DNA of 31,210 nt from CALUTH01 sp964452495 (GCA_964452495.1 CAYVMC010000027.1:1-31210); one strand, 5' to 3'. Positions 1 through 8,429 are shown, numbered from the stretch's first letter. Notes: generated from the sequence alone by a model not told the origin. Translations and numbers: made by a program.

Positions 1-3000
1 ACAGACAAGTTGAAATCGAAGTTAATAGACAGAGATATTCAACTAATGATGTGACAGGGGTTAGGCAAAAAACTGTAGCTGAAAACGAAAACATCAAAGT
101 CAATACAGTTGACACCGAAATTCAAGATGCCGATATGATTAAAAGGTATAATGAATTACAGGAAGAGTCACAAAAAACAGGTATAGTTAGCCAAGAATTA
201 CTTGCTCTCACAATGGAATTAAATGACAAAGGCTATCATTTTAAAGATGGAAAATTAGATTTTAGTTATAACGAAAATCAAACAAATATGCCAAACTCTG
301 AAGTTTCAAAATCCGAATTTATAAAAGAACTTCAAAAATTTGGACTTAAAGCAGGTACTATTGAATCAATTGCATATAATGTCAATCGAATTAATATGGA
401 TTTATTAAATGCATTAAAAGATGATCCGGCACTTTTAAATTCATCTTTTGGAGTTTCTATACTTTGTGATGTTAAAGCGGAAGATGTTCCTGCAAAAATA
501 GAAACATTTAATTTATTAAAGAATAGTGAGTTAATTTCACCGAATACAAAGGCTCTGTTGATATCTGAATCCGGAGACACAACATTAGATGCAGTAAATC
601 AAAAAATCAATAAAATGAACAAGGATTTAAGTTATATTAAACAATCCGGTGCGGAACCATCATTAGTCTCACAATATGAACGTTTAATGTCGGAAGATAG
701 AATGAATTTCAATTCAGACATGTTTGACCTTATAAAAGGCAATGAAGATTTTAATAATCCATTATTATGTTTTAACGTTAAAGCAGAGGATATTCCTGCA
801 AAAATAGAAGTTTTTAATTTATTAAAAGATTCCTCTTATTCTAAAGAACAAAAAATTGAAATTCTTGAAAAATGTAGTAAAGATAATCTACCAAAAATAA
901 AAATGATTGAAGCATCTAAAACTGAAGGAATAGATGAACAATCAATAAAGTATCTTTATAAGAATTTAGATAACATTGATGAAAACACAATAACAATCAT
1001 AAAAGAGAATGTAAATCTATCTGATTACTACAAGACTGATGAGATTATTAATATTAAGCCTGAAGATTTATCTGCTAAAACAAAAATTGCATCAGAATTG
1101 TCTTCATCTTCTATTGATAAAAATACTGCCATGACTCTTATAAAAGAAACAACTAAAGAAAACCTTAAGACAATCCATAACAAAATGGAAATGATAAAAG
1201 TATTTTCATCAACTCAACTTACAATAAATAGTACAATACAAGCAATTCAAAACGGTTCTATAGATGTCGATGCTGTATCAGATTTAATTAAAACTATTCA
1301 AAATGATACTAAATTACTAAAAACTATTGTTCTTAATAGTGATTTGGAAATTTTTAAAAACGTAACTGCAGAAGATGCAAAAGCAAAAATAGAAGTTTAT
1401 AATTTATTAAAAGATTCCAATTATACTGAAGAGCAAAAAGTTTCATTTCTTGAAAGATATAATAAAGACAATATTACCGAAATAAAAGAAGAAATTTCTA
1501 TTGATGACAGAATTACAAAAACTAAAAATTTAAAAGAACCACAGTTCACAGAAAAAGAAATGTTATTGCGTAGAAATAAATTAAGAGCAATAAATGAAAG
1601 CATTGATGGGCTAAAAAAATTATCATTAGATGATAAAAATCAAATAAAAGCATTATTTGAAAATGCTAAAACAATGGAAGAATTGAATGCTAAAAGCAAC
1701 ATATATACAGCTATTGTTAATAAAAGAGACGGCTATTTATTATCATTCGAGGTACGTGATATTAAAAAAATGTTGGATGCAATAAAAATTAAAGAACAAG
1801 CAGATGTTATTGATGCTATTGGTGTCAATAATGCATCCGATCTTTATTATATTTTGTCATATAATTTTGCCCAAAATTATAAATACTTAAAACAAGTTGA
1901 TTCCTCATTTAGAATAGGAATAGGAATAGGAATAGGAGAGTATGAACTTCGTCGTGATGTAGATGGTTTAAAATTTGATGATATTAAATCCCAAGAAGAA
2001 TTTGAGATGTTTAAAGAATTATGGAATGATACGAAAATTAATTACAGTTATTTAATAGTCCCCATTGTTACTGATAAAAATAAATATAATGCATACAAAA
2101 GGATAGCATCCAATCCTGATTATTTAAGAAGCAATAACGAAGATGTTACTCTTGTTATCAAAGCTATTAGCGAAGGCAAAGTTTTTGAAACTACAGATAT
2201 AAGTAGTATTGCTAAAGATTTAAGAATACAAGATATACAAGAAAAATTAAAAATATATAAAGATAATCTGGCTCGTAAGAGATCTAGTTTTGAACCTACT
2301 GCTACTGAAAAAGATATGCAATATCTAACTACAACATTCCCAAATCTAAATAAAGCAAAATTTAAAAATTATACAATCCGAACTATTAAAATTATTGAAG
2401 ACGTAATTCAACGTAATAAAAACCTCTCATTCAATGAAATTGAGTCTGTATTAAATAATGATGTTGATTTTTCAAACTGTGATAAACGTCATGATTTATT
2501 GAGAAAATGCTCTTCTGAAGTTGCTTTTAGATTAGCATTCTGTACAGATGAAGATTTTAATAAAGTTGTAAATGTTCTTGAAAGGCGACCTGAAATGCTT
2601 TTAGAAAAATTTGATAGTTCAAATTTTGACAAAATGCTCAAGATGTCAGATACAGAATGGGAAAACTTTAAAGTTCCAATCAGGGACAGAGGTGAAACAG
2701 AATTTAACGAAGCTCAATATGCCGCAGATATTCAAGCAAGATTAGACGGCGGATTTGAACTCGATATGAGTACATATAGAGCAATCGAAAGGCAAAGAAA
2801 ATTAGAAACAAATAGTGGATTGGGTTATGTACCTAAAAAGACGATAAAATATGATCCATCAAACAATAGTAAACGAGTGTTAACTTCTGTTGAAGAATTG
2901 CCGAGTACAGAGCAACTATTATCTCAATTAGAAACAACTGGTAAAATTACACTTTCAATTGAAGATAAAGGAGGAATGAATCCGACAAGAAGCGATCGTG

Positions 3001-6000
3001 CTGAAATAAAAGAAAAAGACAGAGGTCGTCTTGGTCAAGCAGTTTCTACCGATATTGTTCTTAACATTGGTGCAACTCGTCCTTGGGAAAATTCAAGACT
3101 AGCAAGAGACTTAATTCAGAATTTCTATGATGGTAACGGATACACAATGGAAGGTGTTGATATTCAGGTAGAAAAAGTCGACGATAAATATTCTGTAAAA
3201 ATATCAGGTAAGGGGATATATGATTATGACCGAGTTCTTAATTTTGGTTATGGTTCAAAAGTAAATGATACAAAGAGTGCCGGTCAACATGGAGAAGGCT
3301 CAAAAATTGTTCTTGGAAACCTTTTATATTCAAAAGGAGCTGATCACGTAAAATATAGTGCCGGCAAATGGGAACTTGATTTCACTGCTGATAAAACTAA
3401 AAAAGCATCAGAATCAGAAATAATGCAAACTTTAACCGAAGTTGAAAAAGCACAAGATGGTACAAGTCTTGAGTTTGAAACAACTGATCTTGACTTAGTA
3501 AAAGAATTGTTAAAAGCAAAAGATTACTTCTACAGTCCGCAAAATAAAGATTTTGCTAACTTAGATTTTGAAAATGAATACTTTGGAATTAAATTTTTGC
3601 CTGAAGGTGAAAAGGGCAATTTGTATGTAATTCAGAGATATGAAGTTGAAGGCTCTGAGGGGCTTGACAATACTATAGATGGAATGACTTTGATTTTCAA
3701 AACAAAACCTGAAGATCAAGCTTTGACTAAATTAAACAATGGCGAATCATTCTCATTAGAAACTGGTCGTAATCGTGTTGCTTTAACTCACAAAAAAATT
3801 ACTGATATGATTACAAGATATGCAAAAACTTTATCAGATGAAGAATTAATAAATATTATCGGAAATATGAAAGAAGTATTTTTATTTGCTAACCAAAATA
3901 AAAATACTCACATCTTGAAAGGTTTTGCAAATATTGCATACGAAAGAAAATTAAAAATAGATTTCGGACATGATGATTACATTGCAGTTGATTATTATTC
4001 TAACAATAAAGATGCTCATTTTGCAAAGATGATGGGAAAAACTCTTGTTACAGAAGAAATGTCTCTTGTTGGAGTTCCTACGTTATACGAATATATGAAT
4101 GCTAATAAAAAACAACGAACCCCTGTAACTGAATTGACAGAAGCACAAGAACATAAACTGCAAATTTTAGAAGAAACGATAAAGATGTTTAGTGATAATC
4201 TTGATCTGGCAAACTGCGGAATTATTACAAGAGGAGAAGCAGAAGCTCCCAAATATCTTTATGAACCATCGGAAAAAGATAATACTGTAGCAGAAGCAAT
4301 TACATCTGAAGGCAGGTATAATAAAACCTATCAAGGACATTGGGTAAAAGCTGACTATTTCGATAGTAGTGATTTCTTTGATTTGGTCGCAATCTGGCTA
4401 CACGAAATTTCTCATAAAGTTGCCGGTGATGGTGCTAAATCTTTTAATGACAGATTAATAAAATTAGAACAATTAATTGTTGATATGAGTAATTCAGATC
4501 CGTCTTTCGGTCAAAAATTGAGAGTATTGGCTCAAAAATATAATGAAGTAAATCAAAAAACTCCCGAATATAATAGTGCATATCCCCAAATGACAGTTAG
4601 AGAAATTGATCAAATGATTTCGGATATATTACGATTAGTTGTAACCGAAGCAGAAGAAAAAGCAAAAACACAACAAACACAAACCACTAAAAACGAAACA
4701 AAATCTGAAGTTAATGACAACATTTTGACAAGCTTCTTTAAGAAAATATTTGGCAGAAAGAAAACAAAACCTGAACCAAGAAATGTTGTTCGTAGTAAAT
4801 ATGTTTATACAAGTCCTAAAAAAGGTGTCAGAATAAGTGGTGAAAATCAATTTACAACTTATAAAGACCACATTGAAACATTAAAAACAACAGGAAGTTT
4901 AAATGTTGAAATTCCTGTAACCGGTGAATTACATCCTATTAAAGGTTCAACTGAAATTAAACCCGAAGATAGAACCATCTTAGATAGGACTGTAAATACT
5001 CCATTGATGTTAGACTATAATAGCGCTCAAGAATGGACTTATGATATGGTGGCAAGAGATATCTTGCAGAACTTCTATGATGGTCATGGCGGAACACTCG
5101 ATGGTGTAAAAATTAATATCCAAAAGGTTGACGGAAAATATAAAGTTAAAATTTCAGGCGAATCTGAATATAATTATTTCTATTTGAAAAACATCGCTGC
5201 AAGTTCTAAAACCGGCGATGAAACCCAAGCCGGCGGATATGGTGAAGGTGCCAAAATGGCATCAAAATCTCTCTTAGGGGCTAATGTAACAGATAAAATA
5301 ACATTTGCATCCGGTGATTGGGCAATGGATTTTGCACGAGAAGAGGGAGTACCGCGTGAAGAGATGCACCTGACAAGAACCCTTCACGAAAATTCTCAAA
5401 GAGTAAACGGTACTTATGTTGAATTTGAAACTGCAAATGCCGATTTGGTAGAATCAATTATTAAAGCTAAAGATTTCTATCAACACACAGATAATCCTGA
5501 TTTCAAAGGATTAGATTTTGAAAATGATAAATTTGGTTTTAGAATTTTGAATGAAAATGAAAAAGGTAATTTGTATTATAACCAAAGATATGCCGTAAAA
5601 TCTGATGGTGAACTTGAAGGTGCATTGAACGGTATTTCAATTGTATTCAAGGAAGAACTTACTACTAAAGATAAAGAAAGATTCAAAATTGCAAATGATT
5701 GTGACAGACGTGGTCTAACAAGTGAAGAAATAAAATCTATTGCAACTTGTATGGCAAAAAGTATGAAAGACGAAGAATTAATGTCATCAATCCAACAATT
5801 AGAAAGATTCTGGTCAATTAAAGATCCACGAGTATTAAAACGATATGGAAGAGAAATAACTCCTGAAGAAGGATTTGCATTGGGACTTATTGAAGAAGCA
5901 AAAAACAGATATTTAAAATTCAATGTTGACGGTCAAAAAGTTGTAGCTGCTGATCCGTATATGAAGAGCAATATTGATCACATTAACGACTTAAAATCTC

Positions 6001-6434
6001 AAGGTTACGTCATTGCAGATGAATCGTTGGCAAAACTTGGATTTAAGACTGTCAGCAATGTGATGAAAGAATTAAACAAAGTCGTTCCTATTGAAGGTAC
6101 GATTGTTGAAAAACAAAAATTGGCTTTAATCACAGAAGCATTACCAGAACAACTTCCATTGAAAATATTTGAAGCATCACCTGACCATAATCAAGTATAT
6201 ATAACATTTGAAAATGGCGAACTATTTATTGCTATCGATAGAAGATATCTTGAAAATACTGATTTCAATACTTTATACACTCAAATATTATCAAGAGTAA
6301 ATTATGCATCTGATAGTGCTGAATGGGGTTACAAAATGACCAACATGTTAGCACGACAATTGAGATTAGCAAACGATCCAAATTATATGGCTAAGTTCAA
6401 TGCAATAGCAAATAAATACAGCCAAATTAATTAA
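1..6434 (+). CDS. Giant protein with two GHKL-ATPase-like modules and an HExxH motif (5' partial)
   Basis: The reading frame is open from base 3 with no stop. The GTG at 51 has no ribosome binding site, so the true start lies left of the window and the protein exceeds 2140 aa. Counting from base 51, residues ~141-500 carry four ~100-aa helical repeats with the core V-K-A-E-D-x-P-A-K-I-E. Residues ~945-1500 form module 1: N-box-like RDLIQNFYDG (~1019), a GKG turn (G1-like), GQHGEGSK (~1078, G2-like), then LHEISHK (~1451), an HExxH zinc-protease signature. Residues ~1600-2127 repeat the module: RDILQNFYDG (~1669) and GGYGEGAK (~1728), but G1 reads GES and HExxH is absent. GHKL folds bind ATP (Hsp90, MutL, histidine kinases); HExxH usually binds zinc. 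The substrate and role are unknown. A basic linker (FKKIFGRKK) separates the modules. I see no membrane segment in the visible part. The gene stands alone, closed by a terminator at 6479. The ATPase-like fold is a motif-based inference. Confidence 0.8.
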   Translation, partial: RQVEIEVNRQRYSTNDVTGVRQKTVAENENIKVNTVDTEIQDADMIKRYNELQEESQKTGIVSQELLALTMELNDKGYHFKDGKLDFSYNENQTNMPNSEVSKSEFIKELQKFGLKAGTIESIAYNVNRINMDLLNALKDDPALLNSSFGVSILCDVKAEDVPAKIETFNLLKNSELISPNTKALLISESGDTTLDAVNQKINKMNKDLSYIKQSGAEPSLVSQYERLMSEDRMNFNSDMFDLIKGNEDFNNPLLCFNVKAEDIPAKIEVFNLLKDSSYSKEQKIEILEKCSKDNLPKIKMIEASKTEGIDEQSIKYLYKNLDNIDENTITIIKENVNLSDYYKTDEIINIKPEDLSAKTKIASELSSSSIDKNTAMTLIKETTKENLKTIHNKMEMIKVFSSTQLTINSTIQAIQNGSIDVDAVSDLIKTIQNDTKLLKTIVLNSDLEIFKNVTAEDAKAKIEVYNLLKDSNYTEEQKVSFLERYNKDNITEIKEEISIDDRITKTKNLKEPQFTEKEMLLRRNKLRAINESIDGLKKLSLDDKNQIKALFENAKTMEELNAKSNIYTAIVNKRDGYLLSFEVRDIKKMLDAIKIKEQADVIDAIGVNNASDLYYILSYNFAQNYKYLKQVDSSFRIGIGIGIGEYELRRDVDGLKFDDIKSQEEFEMFKELWNDTKINYSYLIVPIVTDKNKYNAYKRIASNPDYLRSNNEDVTLVIKAISEGKVFETTDISSIAKDLRIQDIQEKLKIYKDNLARKRSSFEPTATEKDMQYLTTTFPNLNKAKFKNYTIRTIKIIEDVIQRNKNLSFNEIESVLNNDVDFSNCDKRHDLLRKCSSEVAFRLAFCTDEDFNKVVNVLERRPEMLLEKFDSSNFDKMLKMSDTEWENFKVPIRDRGETEFNEAQYAADIQARLDGGFELDMSTYRAIERQRKLETNSGLGYVPKKTIKYDPSNNSKRVLTSVEELPSTEQLLSQLETTGKITLSIEDKGGMNPTRSDRAEIKEKDRGRLGQAVSTDIVLNIGATRPWENSRLARDLIQNFYDGNGYTMEGVDIQVEKVDDKYSVKISGKGIYDYDRVLNFGYGSKVNDTKSAGQHGEGSKIVLGNLLYSKGADHVKYSAGKWELDFTADKTKKASESEIMQTLTEVEKAQDGTSLEFETTDLDLVKELLKAKDYFYSPQNKDFANLDFENEYFGIKFLPEGEKGNLYVIQRYEVEGSEGLDNTIDGMTLIFKTKPEDQALTKLNNGESFSLETGRNRVALTHKKITDMITRYAKTLSDEELINIIGNMKEVFLFANQNKNTHILKGFANIAYERKLKIDFGHDDYIAVDYYSNNKDAHFAKMMGKTLVTEEMSLVGVPTLYEYMNANKKQRTPVTELTEAQEHKLQILEETIKMFSDNLDLANCGIITRGEAEAPKYLYEPSEKDNTVAEAITSEGRYNKTYQGHWVKADYFDSSDFFDLVAIWLHEISHKVAGDGAKSFNDRLIKLEQLIVDMSNSDPSFGQKLRVLAQKYNEVNQKTPEYNSAYPQMTVREIDQMISDILRLVVTEAEEKAKTQQTQTTKNETKSEVNDNILTSFFKKIFGRKKTKPEPRNVVRSKYVYTSPKKGVRISGENQFTTYKDHIETLKTTGSLNVEIPVTGELHPIKGSTEIKPEDRTILDRTVNTPLMLDYNSAQEWTYDMVARDILQNFYDGHGGTLDGVKINIQKVDGKYKVKISGESEYNYFYLKNIAASSKTGDETQAGGYGEGAKMASKSLLGANVTDKITFASGDWAMDFAREEGVPREEMHLTRTLHENSQRVNGTYVEFETANADLVESIIKAKDFYQHTDNPDFKGLDFENDKFGFRILNENEKGNLYYNQRYAVKSDGELEGALNGISIVFKEELTTKDKERFKIANDCDRRGLTSEEIKSIATCMAKSMKDEELMSSIQQLERFWSIKDPRVLKRYGREITPEEGFALGLIEEAKNRYLKFNVDGQKVVAADPYMKSNIDHINDLKSQGYVIADESLAKLGFKTVSNVMKELNKVVPIEGTIVEKQKLALITEALPEQLPLKIFEASPDHNQVYITFENGELFIAIDRRYLENTDFNTLYTQILSRVNYASDSAEWGYKMTNMLARQLRLANDPNYMAKFNAIANKYSQIN
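471..1490 (+). repeat. Four ~100-residue protein repeats in the giant gene
   Basis: The encoded core V-K-A-E-D-x-P-A-K-I-E-x-F-N-L-L-K-D-S recurs starting at residues ~141, 243, 335 and 438 of the frame (nt 471, 777, 1053, 1362), a period of 92-103 residues. Copies 1, 2 and 4 are close; copy 3 (IKPEDLSAKTK) is the most diverged. Composition is Lys/Glu/Ile/Asn-rich, suggesting helical hairpins. Earlier copies may lie outside the window. Confidence 0.75.
1912..1935 (+). repeat. In-frame hexanucleotide tandem repeat (GAATAG x4)
   Basis: Four perfect tandem copies of GAATAG, followed by a degenerate GGAGAG, lie inside the giant gene and encode alternating Ile-Gly. The unit is a multiple of three, so slippage would add or remove Ile-Gly pairs without shifting the frame. 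Confidence 0.9.
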
Positions 6435-6478
6435 TTTGCAGGCTATCAAATCCGAAGAAAAGAATCCCTCCTCCTTAA

Positions 6479-6502
6479 AAAAGAGCCTTTACAGGCTCTT
6501 TT
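6479..6502 (+). terminator. Rho-independent terminator after the giant gene
   Basis: A 10-bp perfect stem (AAAAGAGCCT / AGGCTCTTTT) with a TTAC loop lies 45 nt after the TAA stop at 6434. The A-run before and T-run after the GC core allow function on both strands. Confidence 0.8.
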
Positions 6503-6814
6503 ATAGTGCGGTTTTGTTCCGGCTGTTTATAATCTGGCTGTTCCAGTTTGTAATTAATCCGGTAGTGACACTACAAACTCAAACTCCTGTATTTAAAAGC
6601 ATTTTAAATCCCTGAAACATTCATCCAAACAGCAGATTGAAAGTATTATTTTTGAGAAATTTGTTCGGAAGTTTTATAGTCATAGTAAAGGCAAATAACC
6701 CGTAGCAATCCAGCTCTGGAGAAAACGGAGTAAATTGGTTCTCTAGCCTCTCTGTTAATTTCTCATTATTTACATAACAAAAAAATTTTGTTAAATATCA
6801 AACAACATCTTATA
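6503..6814. other. Intergenic region without a recognised gene
   Basis: About 310 bases with no credible reading frame or RNA gene. It contains one AT-only perfect inverted repeat, ATTTAAAA-GCA-TTTTAAAT (6591-6609), of unknown meaning. An A/T-rich hairpin (AACAAAA / TTTTGTT, about 6777-6793) sits past the 3' end of the leftward gene at 6815 and could be a weak terminator for it. Confidence 0.5.
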
Positions 6815-7453
6815 CTAAACGTCTTCTGTATTAAATTCTTTTTTTCTTGTATATAAATAAATTATATTTGAAAGTGCTGTATAGGCAAGAAGCTCTGATG
6901 TTTCCTCAAACATCATATTGTTAAAGATTTCCTCCCCTGACCATGCACAAAATATTGCAAAAAATAAAATCAAACAACTCCACACCGGAAATCTAATATT
7001 TGTAATATAATTCCATAAGTTCAAATATAGTTTTTTCCAAAGAAAATATACACCCGTCCACGCAATATAACAACCATAAAGCGGATGGTAAATCCAACCA
7101 TATTTAATCTCTTTCCAAGTATAAAAAGTATTGGGTTCACCAGGAACACAGAAAAAAATCGTTCTCAAGCAATTTGTTTCACGAATTAATAAAATACCAA
7201 TTACAAGCCCGACAAATTTAAAAAATGTTTTATTAAATTTTGTCGTAAGAGCAAGAAATACCCCCCAGAATAAAACAACCAGCTGAATATTTTCAAACCA
7301 CGAATTTTCATAGGCAAAAGACAACGGTAAATATTTACAAGCCGGATATATCATCAGAAGGAGAAAAATATCTACATAGTTAACATTGTAAAATTTAAAA
7401 TCTAAGTGATTTTTACAAAAATTAATAATTTTTTCAAATTTCATAAACAACAT
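6815..7453 (-). CDS. Polytopic integral membrane protein, unknown function
   Basis: Encodes 212 aa with about five hydrophobic segments at residues ~27-46, 53-70, 77-92, 124-142 and 155-172, rich in Trp, Tyr and Phe, so an inner-membrane protein is likely. Charged residues between or near helices (RETNCLR, FYTWKEIKYG, EEIFNNMMFEETSELL) could be functional, but I do not recognise the family. Two starts are possible. An AGGAG element lies only 2 nt before the ATG at 7453 and 11 nt before an in-frame ATG at 7444 (Met4), so the shorter form may be the real one. It stands alone between the rightward giant gene and a gene-poor patch. Confidence 0.7.
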   Translation of the reverse strand: MLFMKFEKIINFCKNHLDFKFYNVNYVDIFLLLMIYPACKYLPLSFAYENSWFENIQLVVLFWGVFLALTTKFNKTFFKFVGLVIGILLIRETNCLRTIFFCVPGEPNTFYTWKEIKYGWIYHPLYGCYIAWTGVYFLWKKLYLNLWNYITNIRFPVWSCLILFFAIFCAWSGEEIFNNMMFEETSELLAYTALSNIIYLYTRKKEFNTEDV

Positions 7454-7658
7454 TTCTCCTTCATACTACATAGCAATGTTAATATAACCAATATTTAAGA
7501 TGCAAGTCGTTTTTTAGTTCTCTAAATTTTAATTTTCCAATAATAAATTAAAGTAAATAGAAAAAATATTATTACAATATGTCAGTAATTATAATTTTTT
7601 TTATCATATATCTAATAATCCATTGAGTCTGCCTGCACTTATTTGTAAAAATTTTTTC

Positions 7659-7730
7659 ATTATAATCATTGTAACAATCATTCCCAATCCGGTCATTCCT
7701 TCCGCAGCCTGTTAAAGCAATGATTATAAT
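7659..7730. repeat. 13-bp perfect inverted repeat around a 46-nt core
   Basis: The left arm ATTATAATCATTG (7659-7671) is exactly complementary to CAATGATTATAAT (7718-7730). The core is noticeably less AT-rich than the flanks. A third partial copy, CAATGATT, follows at about 7743. It may be a mobile-element scar, a structured transcript or a protein-binding site; nothing in the sequence decides between these. Confidence 0.6.
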
Positions 7731-7774
7731 ATAGTTCCTATACAATGATTTTTTAAATTAGATATTCATATTCT

Positions 7775-7787
7775 TGACTATGAGTCA
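7775..7787. promoter_or_regulatory. Likely TetR-family operator
   Basis: TGACT-ATG-AGTCA is a perfect 5-bp inverted repeat, and a further AGTCAA half-site follows at about 7796. TGACT(N)AGTCA sites are typical of TetR/AcrR repressors that control their own operons. This one lies ~50 nt upstream of the TetR-like remnant at 7837, as expected for an autorepressor operator. Confidence 0.4.
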
Positions 7788-7836
7788 TAACTTGCAGTCA
7801 ACAATATATTATTATGGTTATAAACATGAGGATTAC

Positions 7837-7947
7837 TTGAATAAAAGACAAACAGCAGCACAGAAGCCAAAACGAAAACTCATATCTGCAGGGCTTTAAC
7901 TTATTAAAGAACAAGGTTTTGATGCAATCGTTGAATTTATAACACAA
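7837..7947 (+). pseudogene. Remnant of a TetR/AcrR-family regulator (N-terminal part only)
   Basis: From TTG at 7837, preceded by GAGG at a 5-nt spacing, the frame reads LNKRQTAAQKPKRKLISAGL, an in-frame TAA (7897), then LIKEQGFDAIVEFIT. This matches the usual start of TetR repressors (K-R-x-L-I-x-A-A-L-x-L-I-x-E-x-G-F-D-A-x-x-V-E-x-I-T), which leads into the DNA-binding helix-turn-helix. The stop sits where most family members have an ordinary residue, and similarity fades after the VE-IT stretch, so the helix-turn-helix and ligand domain are missing. Another frame (7935-8027) continues with KLNKNLEELTLYLRKV and a stop, a fragment I could not assign. The call rests on pattern memory of the family only. 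Confidence 0.45.
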
Positions 7948-8032
7948 ACACTAAAGAGCATGCAGAAGGCATTAGAAAGCTCAATAAGAACCTTGAAGAA
8001 TTAACTCTATATCTCAGAAAAGTTTAGTTAAA

Positions 8033-8227
8033 ATGAAATCAAAAGAATATACGATAAGAGAGCAGAAAATAAAGGCTGATATAATAATAGACGAATTACC
8101 TAGGGATGATTTTAAAAACCATCCTGAATATGTATGTAATACAATAAACAATATCGAACCCCTATGGTTTAATGGTGAATTAGATACTAAGCAAAGATTG
8201 CAAAAACTAATTTGCCTAAAAGAATAA
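8033..8227 (+). pseudogene. 64-codon fragment resembling the C-terminal tail of a serine recombinase
   Basis: The 64-aa frame contains NIEPLWFNGELDTKQRLQKL near its end. Serine site-specific recombinases and integrases often finish with a comparable helix (W/Y-x-x-A/G-x-x-x-x-K-Q-R-L-x-x-L-I-F-P). No catalytic N-terminal domain is present, and the frame upstream is broken, so this looks like the remnant of a larger gene rather than a working one. No clear ribosome binding site precedes the ATG at 8033. It lies between a TetR remnant and tRNA-Glu, a common integration neighbourhood. It could alternatively be a genuine small gene of unknown function. Confidence 0.35.
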
Positions 8228-8281
8228 GTTGCGATTTAGAGAAGTTTCGAACCCCTGGAAAGTCTTGCCTATTTACAATAA

Positions 8282-8302
8282 TAGGAGCCTTATCGGCTCC
8301 TA
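8282..8302 (-). terminator. Hairpin downstream of tRNA-Glu
   Basis: An 8-bp perfect stem (TAGGAGCC / GGCTCCTA) with a 5-nt loop begins 9 nt past the 3' end of tRNA-Glu on the minus strand. The tract after it is T-rich but broken (TATTATTG), so it is a moderate terminator. It could also serve the plus strand. Confidence 0.55.
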
Positions 8303-8311
8303 ATTATAATA

Positions 8312-8387
8312 TGGTACCCCCAAGCGAATTCGAATCGCTGTCTACACCGTGAAAGGGTGTTGTCCTAGGCCTCTAGACGATGGGGGC
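8312..8387 (-). tRNA. tRNA-Glu (UUC)
   Basis: The complement folds into a full cloverleaf of 76 nt with encoded CCA. The acceptor is GCCCCCA / TGGGGGT with discriminator A73, the anticodon stem is ACACC / GGTGT with loop CTTTCAC (anticodon TTC), and the T-arm is AGCGA-TTCGAAT-TCGCT. The sequence is much closer to cyanobacterial and chloroplast tRNA-Glu than to the E. coli type: same acceptor, A7-U66, U72, A73 and the unusual A53-U61 pair. It has its own promoter (8402-8429) and a downstream hairpin. Confidence 0.97.
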
Positions 8388-8401
8388 TTGCGACATTAAT
8401 T

Positions 8402-8429
8402 ATCGTACCAGAACAATATTTTTTGTCAA
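8402..8429 (-). promoter_or_regulatory. Promoter of tRNA-Glu
   Basis: On the minus strand TTGACA (8424-8429) is separated by 16 nt from TACGAT (8402-8407). The predicted start falls a few bases before the tRNA 5' end at 8387. The perfect -35 box is what a stable-RNA promoter would show. Confidence 0.7.

Larger units (their letters stand above)
7454..7836. other. Gene-free AT-rich region with inverted repeats
   Basis: No gene is visible in these ~380 bases. They hold a 13-bp inverted-repeat pair (7659-7671 / 7718-7730), a short palindrome ATTGT-A-ACAAT (7669-7679), and the operator-like TGACT-ATG-AGTCA (7775-7787) upstream of a TetR remnant. Confidence 0.5.

Noticed and set aside
51..6434. 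GTG at 51 as the start of the giant gene
   Set aside because: The frame remains open to base 3 and there is no ribosome binding site before 51; the gene is cut by the window edge.
6591..6609. ATTTAAAA-GCA-TTTTAAAT palindrome as an operator or terminator
   Set aside because: It consists almost only of A and T, lies in an AT-rich gap and is not near any promoter or gene end, so chance is a sufficient explanation.
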